DNA from: JBEIJQ01 sp040380145
GTDB taxonomy: Bacteria; Bacteroidota; Bacteroidia; Chitinophagales; Saprospiraceae
Assembly: GCA_040380145.1 (NCBI GenBank)
Contig: JBEIJQ010000032.1
Span: 1-22,663 of the forward strand
Length of the DNA: 22,663 nucleotides
Direction of reading: 5' to 3'
Shown here: in pieces, positions 1 through 7,708 of the stretch
How the letters are laid out: each line of letters opens with the position of its first letter
How positions within the stretch are numbered: the first letter of the stretch is position 1
Translations under genes and position numbers: made by a program
Notes under the pieces: model-generated
What the model was told of the DNA's origin: nothing
Seen by the model: only the letters and a program-made list of their open reading frames with translations
The model's database searches: none

Positions 1-45
1 AAATTTCGATAGAGTAAAAAACTCTTTGACCATCATCCAACAACC

Positions 46-189
46 ATGATTTATTCTCAATTGTTGCCGGCTCAAACGGCCGGATTGGGCCTGCTGGGCT
101 GGGCCTTGGTATTCTTTGTGTTGGTACCGATCATCAGCGGCGCATTCAGCAGTGGCTCAAAAGAGGAGCCGCCCAAGAGCAACCCTTGA
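46..189 (+). CDS. Possible small single-pass membrane protein (47 aa)
   Basis: A short open frame starts with ATG at 46 and ends with TGA at 187-189. It encodes a peptide with a polar N-terminus, one hydrophobic stretch around residues 12-33 (core GLLGWALVFFVLVPIISGAF), and a charged tail rich in Ser, Lys, Glu and Pro. That pattern fits a single transmembrane helix with a short soluble tail. I do not recognise a family, and no function can be assigned. No TAnnTTTG promoter is visible in the 45 bases before it, so it could be the last gene of an operon that starts outside the window. The frame is short enough to have arisen by chance; the well-formed helix and the tail are the only support. 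Confidence 0.4.
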   Translation: MIYSQLLPAQTAGLGLLGWALVFFVLVPIISGAFSSGSKEEPPKSNP

Positions 190-522
190 AAGACTTGGCC
201 GGGAAAAATTGGGGGGCGGTGTTGGTTCGGTGTGGAAATCGACTGACGGGGATCCACCTCTATATCAAAAAATCCCAAGCGAAATACAAATGATTTATTT
301 TCGTAATTTTATGAAAATAAATCGTTTGCGTTTCATCATTCTGCCTCAAAAATTCCAGGCTAACCCTTCTGCGATTGTCGGAAATACTCCCATCGGCCAT
401 CCGAAATTTTGGCCATATCACGATACCGATTTTTCAAAAAAAATAAATCCTCCGCAGCCCCAAAGGCCCGGTTCGTCAAAAAGGAACATGAGAAAGCGGT
501 CAGGGCATTTCACCCTACCCCA
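190..522. other. Intergenic gap before the lepA 3' end
   Basis: This stretch of about 330 bases lies downstream of both the small plus-strand frame and minus-strand lepA. It holds a long AT-rich inverted repeat at 287-328 (listed separately). An A-run at 436-443 becomes a T-run on the minus strand, downstream of lepA, after a GC-rich segment; it could act as a weak lepA terminator, but I could not draw a good stem. Open frames crossing this region have no recognisable protein character. I see no tRNA or other structured RNA here. Confidence 0.5.
287..328. repeat. AT-rich inverted repeat with 16-base arms
   Basis: The left arm at 287-302 (CAAATGATTTATTTTC) pairs with the right arm at 313-328 (GAAAATAAATCGTTTG) around a 10-base loop. 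Eleven inner pairs are perfect, then there is one T-G wobble, then four more pairs. It lacks the GC-rich stem and T-run of a standard intrinsic terminator. It could be an operator for a dimeric regulator, an RNA hairpin that protects or ends the transcript of the small frame upstream, or part of a repeat family. The pairing is visible directly; the role is unknown. Confidence 0.7.
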
Positions 523-2316
523 TCAATCGTCCCCCAGTTTGAGTACGGCGAGGAAGGCTTTTTGGGGCACTTCCACGGAGCCGAACTGGCGCATTTTCTT
601 TTTGCCCTCCTTTTGTTTTTCGAGAAGTTTGCGTTTGCGGGAGATGTCGCCGCCGTAACATTTGGCGGTCACGTCCTTGCGCAAGGCGGAGAGAGTTTCG
701 CGGGCGATGACCTTTGCGCCGATGGCGGCCTGGATGGCGATTTGAAACTGTTGACGGGTGAGCAGGTCCTTGAGTTTGATGCATAGGCGCCGGCCGAAGG
801 ATTCGGCCTTGTCGCGGTGGATCAGGGCGGTGAAAGCGTCCACGGGCTCGCCGTTGAGTTTGATTTCCACCTTCACGAGGTCGGAGGGCCGGAAATCGAT
901 CATCGTGTAATCGAAGGAGGCGTACCCGCGGGAAATGGACTTGAGCTTGTCGTAGAAATCGAACACGATCTCGGCCAAGGGCATCTCGAACATCATTTCG
1001 AGCCGCGACGGGGTGAGGTAGGACTGGTTGGTGAGGATCCCGCGCTTGTCCATGCACAGTTTCATGATCGCGCCCACATATTCCGGTTTGGTGATGATCT
1101 GGGCCCGGATATAGGGTTCTTCGACCCGCTCGAGGGAGTTCGGATCGGGCAGGTCGGAAGGCATGTTGACGACGAGTTCCTCTCCTTTCTTGTTGTAGGC
1201 CACATATTTCACGTTGGGCGTGGTGGTGATCACGTCCTGGTCGTATTCGCGGGAGAGCCTTTCCTGTACGATCTCGAGGTGGAGCATGCCGAGGAAGCCA
1301 CAGCGGAATCCGAAACCGAGGGCGGCTGAACTTTCGGGTTCGTACACCAGGGCTGCATCGTTGAGCTGGAGCCGTTCGAGGCTGTCGCGGAGGTCTTCGT
1401 AATCGTCGCTGTCGATGGGAAAAATACCGGCGAACACCATCGGTTTGACCTCCTCGAAGCCTTGGATGGCCTCGGAGCAGGGATTTTCGACGAGGGTGAT
1501 CGTGTCGCCGACGCGCACTTCTTTGGAATCCTTGATGCCCGTGATGACGTAGCCGACATTGCCGGAGGAAATCTCGGGCACGGGCACATTGCCCATTTTG
1601 AGCACGCCCACTTCGTTGGCGGTGTATTCGCGTCCGGTGCTGAAAAAGCGGATCTTTTGGTTTTTGCGGAGCGTGCCGTTCTTCACCCGGTAGTAGGCCA
1701 CCACGCCGCGGTAGGAGTCGTACATCGAGTCGAAGATCATCGCTTGCAAGGGGGCAGACGGGTCGCCCGACGGCGGGGGGATGCGCTTGATGGCGGCCTC
1801 GAGGATTTCCGGGACGCCGAGGCCGGTCTTGCCGCTGGCCAAGAGGATGTCGTCGGCTTCCACGCCGAGCAGGTCCACGATCTCGTCCTTCATCTCCTCG
1901 ATCATGGCGGATTCCATGTCCACCTTGTTGAGCACCGGGATGATGGTCAGGTCGTGTTCCAAGGCGAGATACAAGTTGGAAATGGTCTGGGCCTGGACGC
2001 CCTGGGTGGCGTCCACCAGCAGAAGGGCGCCTTCACATGCGGCGATGGAACGGGAAACCTCGTAGGAAAAGTCCACGTGGCCCGGGGTGTCGATGAGGTT
2101 GAACACGTAATCCTCGCCCTCATAGCGGTAGTTCAACTGGATGGCGTGGCTCTTGATGGTGATGCCCCGCTCGCGCTCCAGGTCCATGTCGTCGAGCGCC
2201 TGGTCTTTCATGTCCCTCGAAGAGATCGTGTTGGTGATCTCCAACAGCCGATCGGCCAAGGTGCTTTTGCCGTGGTCGATATGGGCGATGATGCAGAAGT
2301 TGCGTATATTTTTCAT
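523..2316 (-). CDS. lepA: Elongation factor 4 (translation GTPase LepA)
   Basis: This 597-residue protein is full length for LepA, a ribosome-associated GTPase related to EF-G that acts during translation. The GTP-binding motifs are in order: P-loop HIDHGKST at residues 12-19, switch I around RERGITIKS, DTPGHVDF, NKVD, and a SGKTG segment. LepA-specific signatures follow, including FRCGFLGMLHLEI and a C-terminal basic segment near QKEGKKKMRQFGSVEVPQ. The frame is open further upstream to 2397, but those extra codons run through a terminator hairpin and the promoter. The ATG at 2314-2316 (MKNIRNF) gives the usual family N-terminus. The gene is alone on its strand, separated from the next upstream minus-strand gene by a strong terminator, and has its own promoter box. 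No key residue appears missing. Confidence 0.97.
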   Translation of the reverse strand: MKNIRNFCIIAHIDHGKSTLADRLLEITNTISSRDMKDQALDDMDLERERGITIKSHAIQLNYRYEGEDYVFNLIDTPGHVDFSYEVSRSIAACEGALLLVDATQGVQAQTISNLYLALEHDLTIIPVLNKVDMESAMIEEMKDEIVDLLGVEADDILLASGKTGLGVPEILEAAIKRIPPPSGDPSAPLQAMIFDSMYDSYRGVVAYYRVKNGTLRKNQKIRFFSTGREYTANEVGVLKMGNVPVPEISSGNVGYVITGIKDSKEVRVGDTITLVENPCSEAIQGFEEVKPMVFAGIFPIDSDDYEDLRDSLERLQLNDAALVYEPESSAALGFGFRCGFLGMLHLEIVQERLSREYDQDVITTTPNVKYVAYNKKGEELVVNMPSDLPDPNSLERVEEPYIRAQIITKPEYVGAIMKLCMDKRGILTNQSYLTPSRLEMMFEMPLAEIVFDFYDKLKSISRGYASFDYTMIDFRPSDLVKVEIKLNGEPVDAFTALIHRDKAESFGRRLCIKLKDLLTRQQFQIAIQAAIGAKVIARETLSALRKDVTAKCYGGDISRKRKLLEKQKEGKKKMRQFGSVEVPQKAFLAVLKLGDD

Positions 2317-2324
2317 AATGTCCG

Positions 2325-2355
2325 CAAAGATACGCCGACCGCGACGAATTTCCAA
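2325..2355 (-). promoter_or_regulatory. Predicted lepA promoter
   Basis: On the minus strand a TATCTTTG box (2332 to 2325) matches the Bacteroidota -7 consensus TAnnTTTG. A TTG (2355 to 2353) lies 20 bases upstream of it, the expected spacing. Only 8 bases separate the -7 box from the lepA ATG, so the transcript would have almost no leader. Confidence 0.6.
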
Positions 2356-2371
2356 TCGGACCCTAGGGGAC

Positions 2372-2407
2372 AAAAAAACGGCTCCGGGGCAGTTCACCGG
2401 AGCCGTT
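2372..2407 (-). terminator. Intrinsic terminator after the small secreted protein gene
   Basis: An 11-bp perfect stem (AACGGCTCCGG at 2377-2387 with CCGGAGCCGTT at 2397-2407) encloses a 9-base loop. On the minus strand it is followed by seven T residues (complement of 2372-2378). It sits 32 bases past the stop of the 2440-2862 gene and insulates lepA from it. Confidence 0.88.
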
Positions 2408-2439
2408 TTGCGTCTTGGACTTTGGGGCGGGGCCTTGGA

Positions 2440-2862
2440 TCAATCCACCACTTCGAACAATGGGTCGTTCAAAATGGCCTTGCGTTTTTCGGGCGACATT
2501 TGCTCGACTTCCCGGCGGGAAATGGGGCTTTTCGGCTTGGCCGTTCCTTCGGGGATGATCAGGTAGTTGCTGTTTCGGTCCCGGAGGATCAGCAGCTGTC
2601 TGTCGAGCGGAGCGGCATAAAATTCCGAGGGATACAGATAAAACTTGCCGTCGGCATAACGAGGGGCTTTTTGCAAGTTGACCAGATCGGTGATCTGTGC
2701 GTTGGGCAGGGCCTGTTCGGTCCGGTCGCCCATTGCCAGCAGGGCCGCACGGGTGACGGGTGTTTTGGCAGCAGTGTTCAGTGATCCTTGGGCTTGGCCC
2801 GCGAGGGGCATAAGCAGCAACGCCAAAATAAAGGCATTGGTCAGAGTCGATAATTTTTTCAT
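2440..2862 (-). CDS. Small secreted protein of unknown function (140 aa)
   Basis: I do not recognise this protein. With the ATG at 2862 it begins with a typical Sec signal peptide: two lysines, a hydrophobic core around residues 10-20, and a likely cleavage after AGQA near residue 24. No lipobox Cys is visible, so it is probably periplasmic or exported. The mature part of about 116 residues has a segment of alternating hydrophobic residues and aromatics (KFYLYPSEFYAAP, then QLLILRDRNSNYLIIPEG), suggesting a small beta-rich domain. A charged C-terminal helix follows (SRREVEQMSPEKRKAIL). There is no T9SS sorting domain. The frame stays open to 2937, but the signal peptide makes 2862 the better start. 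It is transcribed away from dnaN and ends at a strong terminator, so it is probably monocistronic. Confidence 0.72.
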   Translation of the reverse strand: MKKLSTLTNAFILALLLMPLAGQAQGSLNTAAKTPVTRAALLAMGDRTEQALPNAQITDLVNLQKAPRYADGKFYLYPSEFYAAPLDRQLLILRDRNSNYLIIPEGTAKPKSPISRREVEQMSPEKRKAILNDPLFEVVD

Positions 2863-3098
2863 GGAAAAATAATTTTTGGAAAAGGTGTAGATGAGATCAG
2901 TGAGCGCTAAAGTAATCCAAAAACGCAATGATTCCATTTTCTGACCTCCATTTTTTCAGGAAAAAAAACACACCCGGAGACGAAAGCCGATTCGCAACAG
3001 GCTCTGGGCAAAAAGTTCCGATTTGTTTTTATATTTGCCGTCCCAAATCGGGCCCGAATCTTTTTCGAACAAATTTTTCTGCAAACCGACATACCGCC
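2863..3098. other. Intergenic region between divergent genes
   Basis: About 236 bases separate the divergent secreted-protein gene and dnaN. The dnaN side holds a TATATTTG box. On the minus-strand side I find no clean TAnnTTTG match; TACTTTAG near 2908-2915 is the closest. Open frames extending into this gap from both genes are N-terminal extensions without family support. Confidence 0.5.
3030..3037 (+). promoter_or_regulatory. Predicted dnaN -7 promoter box
   Basis: TATATTTG matches the Bacteroidota -7 consensus TAnnTTTG and lies 61 bases before the dnaN ATG. No clear TTG/TTTG element is present at the expected 19-21-base spacing upstream, so this is a partial match. Confidence 0.45.
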
Positions 3099-4217
3099 AT
3101 GCGTTTTTCGATTTCCTCCGACGAACTCAAAGACAAGCTCCAGACCGTTGCCGGGGCCATTTCCTCCAATCCGGTGATCCCCATCTTGGAAGATTTCCTT
3201 TTCCGCATCGAAAGCGGCAAACTGACCATTTCCGCCTCCGACCTGGAGACCACCATTTACACGGAAATGCCGGTGAATTCGGACGAGGACGGCAGCGTGG
3301 CGATACCCGCCAAGATACTGTTGGACACCCTCAAGGCGCTGCCCACGCAGCCGGTGACCTTCACGGTGGATCCCGACACCTACGCGGTGGAGATCAAGTC
3401 TGCCTTCGGCAAGTACAAACTGGCCGGCGAGAACGGCGACGATTACCCGCGGGTGCCTGCCGCCGACCAGGTCGATCAGATCGAGATCCCTTCCAAATAC
3501 TTTGTCCGCGGTATCAACAAATGCCTGTTCGCCACCAGCAACGACGAACTGCGCATCGCGATGATGGGGGTACTGTTCCAGATCGATTTCAACGGGCTGA
3601 CCTTCGTGGCGACCGACGCGCACAAACTCGTGAAATACACCTTTTCCAAATCCGAATCGGGTGTTTCGACTTCTTTCATCGTGCCGAAAAAGGCCTTGAA
3701 CCTGCTCAAAAATGCCCTGCCCGCCGGCGAAGACAAGGTGAAGATCTCGTTCAACAAGTCCAATGCTTTTTTCCAGTTCGACAACCTGCACCTTATCTGT
3801 CGATTGATCGATTCCCGTTATCCGGACTACAACGCCGTGATCCCGGTGGAGAATCCCAACAAGATGACCATTGCGCGCGCCGATTTCCAAAACTCGCTCA
3901 AGCGCATCGCGATCTATGCCAACAAGACCACCAACCAAGTGGTGCTCAATCTCAGCGACGGCAGCCTGACACTCACGGCCCAAGACCTGGATTTTTCCAA
4001 CGAGGCCGTGGAGCAGCTGCCCTGCGAGTATGACGGCAGCGATATGCTCATCGGCTTCAACGCCAAGTTTTTGGCCGAAATGATGGGCGTTTTGGAAACC
4101 GACAAGATCCGCATCGAGATGTCCACGCCCAGTCGGGCGGGCATTATCTTCCCCGCCGATCAGGCCGAAGGGGAAGATGTGCTGATGCTGATCATGCCCG
4201 TCATGCTGGGCAATTGA
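3099..4217 (+). CDS. dnaN: DNA polymerase III subunit beta (sliding clamp)
   Basis: The 372-residue protein is the replication processivity clamp. It encircles DNA as a dimer and tethers the polymerase III core and other repair and replication enzymes. The N-terminus (MRFSISSDELKDKLQTVAGA, then NPVIPILEDFLF and the SDLET motif) is typical of DnaN. The length fits three consecutive clamp domains of about 120 residues. The C-terminus ends LIMPVMLGN, close to the usual conserved DnaN tail that helps form the partner-binding pocket. The ATG at 3099 is chosen because the open frame upstream to 2928 crosses the promoter box and gives no DnaN-like sequence. No dnaA or recF is adjacent within the window, which is common in Bacteroidota. 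It converges on the flavin reductase gene 24 bases downstream. Confidence 0.97.
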   Translation: MRFSISSDELKDKLQTVAGAISSNPVIPILEDFLFRIESGKLTISASDLETTIYTEMPVNSDEDGSVAIPAKILLDTLKALPTQPVTFTVDPDTYAVEIKSAFGKYKLAGENGDDYPRVPAADQVDQIEIPSKYFVRGINKCLFATSNDELRIAMMGVLFQIDFNGLTFVATDAHKLVKYTFSKSESGVSTSFIVPKKALNLLKNALPAGEDKVKISFNKSNAFFQFDNLHLICRLIDSRYPDYNAVIPVENPNKMTIARADFQNSLKRIAIYANKTTNQVVLNLSDGSLTLTAQDLDFSNEAVEQLPCEYDGSDMLIGFNAKFLAEMMGVLETDKIRIEMSTPSRAGIIFPADQAEGEDVLMLIMPVMLGN

Positions 4218-4233
4218 TGCCCCAGCATGACGG
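4198..4233. terminator. Hairpin across the dnaN stop codon, shared by convergent genes
   Basis: A perfect 13-bp stem (CCGTCATGCTGGG at 4198-4210 and CCCAGCATGACGG at 4221-4233) encloses a 10-base loop that contains the dnaN TGA at 4215-4217. It also lies just beyond the stop of the minus-strand gene ending at 4242. Neither strand has a following T-run, so it is not a classical intrinsic terminator. It may block 3' exonucleases or end both transcripts with help from other factors. Confidence 0.6.
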
Positions 4234-4241
4234 CGACCCGA

Positions 4242-5138
4242 TCAAAGTTCCGCGCTGAGCAGTACTTTGGCTGCGATAGACGCGTCGCCGCTTTCGATCA
4301 GTTGCTGTGCCTCGCGGTGCAGATAATCCCGCAAGGCTTCGGAACCGGCCCCCAGTTCGGAGATCTTTTCACGTAGATCCGTTCTGCCGGCGAGAAATTC
4401 GCGCACCTCATCGTCGGAGGGCAATGATACCATGCCTGCCAAAGCGGCCAACTGGTTGCCCGAAAGCACGCGGCTGCCGAGAATGTGCGCCGGGAGACGG
4501 TCGAAACCGAGCGCGAGGGGTTTTTGCGGCTGTTGGACGGTGAACACGGCCGGACCGCTGGCCCGTACATAATACAGGCGCCCCATTCTGCCCACGAGGT
4601 CGATCTTGTCGGGAACGATCCGATTGCGTTCGTCCATCACGGCGTCGTCCACGAACATCGAAACGACATGGCAGAGGATCAGGTGGCCTGCTCCGCCCTG
4701 ATCGCCCAAGGGGATGATCTCGGTGACCTTGCATTCCATGGCCACGGGCGACTCCTTGACCCGTGGGGGGCGCACCTTGAGCGAGGGCACCGGTGTGAGA
4801 CCCGCCTTTTCGAACTCATTGGTTTCGGGCGGATAGTCCACGCTCGCTATGGCCATTTGGCGCACGATACCGTAATTGACCACATTGATCACCACCTCGC
4901 CCGTTTCGCGGATGTTGTGGAGCGTGTCCTTGGTGGTGTTGCCCTCCACCCGGCGGTTGGACGAAAAGACCAGGATCGGCGGGTTGGAACTGAAAGCGTT
5001 GAAAAAACTGTACGGGGCCAAATTCACGGTTCCGTCGGCAGAAACGGTGCTGGCAAAAGCGATGGGTCGCGGCGAGACCGACCCGAGTATGAACTGGTGC
5101 AGGTCGGCCGTGGGGATGGACAAAGGATCAATGATCAT
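4242..5138 (-). CDS. Flavin reductase-like, FMN-binding split-barrel protein
   Basis: This 298-residue protein matches the flavin reductase-like family. Its N-terminal half (about residues 1-200) has the FMN-binding split-barrel signatures: GSVSPRPIAFASTVSADGTVNLAPYS in two parts, SFFNAFSSNPPILVFSS, and KDTLHNIRETGEVVINVVN. These proteins bind FMN and usually reduce flavin or serve as the flavin partner of an oxygenase; the substrate here is unknown. The C-terminal part (about 200-298) is more variable and largely helical. The start is set at the ATG at 5138 (MIIDPLSIPTADLH, as in relatives). A TTG eight codons upstream is unlikely because the predicted promoter box overlaps it. The gene appears monocistronic and shares a hairpin with dnaN at its 3' end. 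Confidence 0.88.
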   Translation of the reverse strand: MIIDPLSIPTADLHQFILGSVSPRPIAFASTVSADGTVNLAPYSFFNAFSSNPPILVFSSNRRVEGNTTKDTLHNIRETGEVVINVVNYGIVRQMAIASVDYPPETNEFEKAGLTPVPSLKVRPPRVKESPVAMECKVTEIIPLGDQGGAGHLILCHVVSMFVDDAVMDERNRIVPDKIDLVGRMGRLYYVRASGPAVFTVQQPQKPLALGFDRLPAHILGSRVLSGNQLAALAGMVSLPSDDEVREFLAGRTDLREKISELGAGSEALRDYLHREAQQLIESGDASIAAKVLLSAEL

Positions 5139-5159
5139 TTGAAAAGATTTTGGAAGGCT

Positions 5160-5167
5160 CAAAACTA
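5160..5167 (-). promoter_or_regulatory. Predicted flavin reductase gene -7 promoter box
   Basis: The minus strand reads TAGTTTTG (5167 to 5160), matching TAnnTTTG, 21 bases before the ATG at 5138. I see no TTG at the expected upstream spacing. The box overlaps the alternative TTG start, which supports the ATG as the real start. Confidence 0.45.
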
Positions 5168-5249
5168 CGCAATTTGGGCCGGAGAAGGCCCACTTGTCCG
5201 CCGATCGGGCAAGAAAAACACCAAACGACCGCCGTGCGACATTGGCGCG

Positions 5250-5281
5250 TTGGGCGATCCGCGCGTGATTGAGTAGATTTG
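5250..5281 (+). promoter_or_regulatory. Predicted promoter of the first anchor B gene
   Basis: A TAGATTTG box at 5274-5281 matches TAnnTTTG, and a TTG at 5250-5252 lies 21 bases upstream. The ATG at 5310 follows 28 bases after the box. A small hairpin (CTTGTCCG at 5193-5200 with CGGGCAAG at 5206-5213, one wobble) lies upstream in the same divergent region; its role is unknown. Confidence 0.6.
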
Positions 5282-5309
5282 CGCTTTCGAAACCACATCC
5301 AAACGTCCC

Positions 5310-7700
5310 ATGAAGTTTTTGAACGCCGTTTTAGTCTTTTTGCTCCTGTCGGGCTCCCTTTTTGCCCAAAACTACAACCTGAACCTGCTCAGCAACTATC
5401 CCTATCCGGAGGGTTTGAGTAATGTATGGGGCTACACCGCTCCTGACGGCACCGAGTACGCGCTGGTGGGAACGACCACCCGCCTATCGATCCTCAGCCT
5501 GGCCGATCCGGCCAATCCGGTCGAAGTGGCCAGCGTGGCCGGGCCCAACACCATTTGGCGCGAGATCAAGACCTGGGGGCAATACGCGTATGTGGCCCTC
5601 GACCAAGTGAATGTGGGCGTTTTGATCGTGAACCTGCAGAACCTGCCCAACAGTGTGACCTCCCAGTATTGGACCCCGTCCATTACCGTGAACGGGCAAA
5701 GTGAAAACCTGATCAGTTCGCATACCGTTACGATGGACGAGAACGGGTTCATGTTCATCAACGGCTCCAATGTCGCCCAAGGCCAAGCGTTGATTTTCGA
5801 CGTCCATTCCAACCCCGGCAATCCCATTTACATCGGTCCCGTGGGCAACTGGTACTGCCACGACAACATGATGCGCGGCGATACCGTCTGGAGCGGCGAT
5901 ATTTACGAAGGCCATTTCTCCGTTTGGGACGTTTCCGACAAGTCCAACCCCGTGCTGTTGGCCACGCAGAACACCCCTTCCAACTTCACGCACAATTGTT
6001 GGATCTCCGACGACGGCAACACCCTCTTCACCACCGATGAAGTGGCCGATGCCTACCTGACCTCCTACGACGTTTCGGACCTCGGCAATATCCGCGAGCT
6101 CGACCGCTACCGGTCGCTCGACAACGAAGGCACCGGAGTGGTGCCCCACAACGCCCATGTGCTCAACGATTGGGTTTTTCTCTCCCACTACACCGACGGT
6201 CTGAAGATTGTGGACGGACACCGTCCGCAGAATCTCGTGGAAGTAGCCAGTTACGACACCTATCCACAAGCAGGTACCGGTTTCGAGGGCGACTGGGGCG
6301 TATATCCCTACTTCCCTTCCGGGGTGGCCATCGCCTCCGACATGACCACAGGGCTTTGGATCTTCCAACCCAATCTGGTGCGTGCCTGTTACCTGGAAGG
6401 ACAGGTGACCGATGCCAATACCGGACAAGCCCTGCAAGGCGCCACGGCCGAATTCTTGACTGCCCCCAACTACACGACCACCGACCTTTCGGGCGATTAC
6501 GCCTTCGGTTTGGCCACCGCGGGCACCTACGACGTGGTTTACCGTATGCCGGGCTATCTGCCCGACACGCTTTCCGCCGTGTTGATCAACGGACAAGTGA
6601 CGGTGCTCAATGTGCAACTGATCCCCTTGACGCCCTTCGTACTGACGGGCCGCGTGGTGCGCGCCGATAACGGACAGCCCATCGCGGGCGCCACCGTGGC
6701 ATTCGACGGCGTGGATTTCGATTACAATGTATCCACCGACGGCTCCGGCAATTTCTCCATCAACGCCTTTTCTCCCGACAACTACTCCGTGTTTGCCGGA
6801 AAATGGGGCTTCCACACCGAGGGGCAGACCCAAGGACTCTTCCAGCCGATCCAATTGCTCTTTGAACTTGAAACCGGTTACCGCGACGAATTCGCTGTTG
6901 ACCTTGGCTGGACCGTCGGCGGCAACGCCACCGCCGGGCAGTGGGAACGGGTCGAGCCGACCGGCGTTGTGGCCAACGGCAACGATCTCTCCGCGCCCGA
7001 CCTCGACGTTCAACACGATCTCGGTGACAAGTGCTACGTGACCGGCGACGGCGGCGGCAATGTCGGCGCCAACGACATCGACAACGGGGCCGTGGTGCTC
7101 ACCTCACCCGCTTTCGACCTCACCGGTTACAACGATCCCTATGTGCGTTTCGAATATTGGTTCACCAATTTCGGTGGCAATGGAGCTGCGAACGACAGTT
7201 TCTCGGTCCGCTTGTCCAACGGCATCACCACCACCGTGCTGCTTTCCGAAACCCAGAACGCCTACAACTGGCGCGGTCCGAACCTGTATCGCATTGCAGA
7301 TTTCCTGACCCCCACAGCCAACATGCGCCTCGTTTTCCGCGCCGTGGACGTACCTACCGGACACGTAGTGGAGGCAGCCGTGGACTATGTGGAAATATTC
7401 GACAGCGTGGCCATCGGCCTCGATCCCGTGGCGGCAGTGAACGAGGGGATGCGCCTCGAGGTGTTCCCCAACCCCTCTTCCGGAGGTCCGCTGACGGTGG
7501 ACTACGCCCTGAACGCCCCACTCTCGTCAGACTACGCGTTCTGCGAGGTGTACAATTCCTTGGGCCAGCGCTTGGAAATCCACCAGCTTGGCACTGCTTC
7601 CGGTCAATTGGCCCTCTCGAGCGCATGGCCCGCGGGCGTTTATCAAGTGGTCATCCGCAACGGCTCCCGGCAACAAGCCATCACGCTGGTGCGTCAATAG
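5310..7700 (+). CDS. Choice-of-anchor B family protein with T9SS type A sorting domain
   Basis: This 796-residue protein is predicted to be exported and delivered to the surface by the T9SS. A signal peptide covers residues 1-19 (cleavage before QNYNLN). Residues about 20-355 form a choice-of-anchor B module, a repeated beta-rich, probably propeller-like domain with LSILSLADPANPVEVAS-type repeats and motifs HTVTMDE, CHDNMMRGD, NFTHN and PHNAH. Two carboxypeptidase-regulatory-like (Ig-type) domains follow at about 360-440 and 443-525. A jelly-roll, MAM-like or galactose-binding-like domain spans about 525-700, and the type A sorting domain starts near VFPNPSSGG (about 717). The substrate or binding partner is unknown. 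It has its own promoter and is followed after 8 bases by a DjlA-like gene, so the two may be co-transcribed. It is a paralogue of the protein at 9455-12790. Confidence 0.9.
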   Translation: MKFLNAVLVFLLLSGSLFAQNYNLNLLSNYPYPEGLSNVWGYTAPDGTEYALVGTTTRLSILSLADPANPVEVASVAGPNTIWREIKTWGQYAYVALDQVNVGVLIVNLQNLPNSVTSQYWTPSITVNGQSENLISSHTVTMDENGFMFINGSNVAQGQALIFDVHSNPGNPIYIGPVGNWYCHDNMMRGDTVWSGDIYEGHFSVWDVSDKSNPVLLATQNTPSNFTHNCWISDDGNTLFTTDEVADAYLTSYDVSDLGNIRELDRYRSLDNEGTGVVPHNAHVLNDWVFLSHYTDGLKIVDGHRPQNLVEVASYDTYPQAGTGFEGDWGVYPYFPSGVAIASDMTTGLWIFQPNLVRACYLEGQVTDANTGQALQGATAEFLTAPNYTTTDLSGDYAFGLATAGTYDVVYRMPGYLPDTLSAVLINGQVTVLNVQLIPLTPFVLTGRVVRADNGQPIAGATVAFDGVDFDYNVSTDGSGNFSINAFSPDNYSVFAGKWGFHTEGQTQGLFQPIQLLFELETGYRDEFAVDLGWTVGGNATAGQWERVEPTGVVANGNDLSAPDLDVQHDLGDKCYVTGDGGGNVGANDIDNGAVVLTSPAFDLTGYNDPYVRFEYWFTNFGGNGAANDSFSVRLSNGITTTVLLSETQNAYNWRGPNLYRIADFLTPTANMRLVFRAVDVPTGHVVEAAVDYVEIFDSVAIGLDPVAAVNEGMRLEVFPNPSSGGPLTVDYALNAPLSSDYAFCEVYNSLGQRLEIHQLGTASGQLALSSAWPAGVYQVVIRNGSRQQAITLVRQ

Positions 7701-7708
7701 GGAATCCC

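Noticed and set aside
2317..2397. N-terminal extension of LepA
   Set aside because: It would need translation through the terminator hairpin and promoter; MKNIRNF is the family start.
1462..2784. Plus-strand open frame of 440 codons across lepA and its upstream gene
   Set aside because: It is a shadow of two genes and crosses a terminator; it is rich in His, Gly, Val and Asp with no domain.
2928..3098. N-terminal extension of DnaN
   Set aside because: The extra residues do not resemble DnaN, and the frame runs through the predicted promoter box; the ATG at 3099 gives the usual N-terminus.
5139..5162. TTG start for the flavin reductase-like gene
   Set aside because: It overlaps the predicted -7 box, and family members begin at the downstream ATG.
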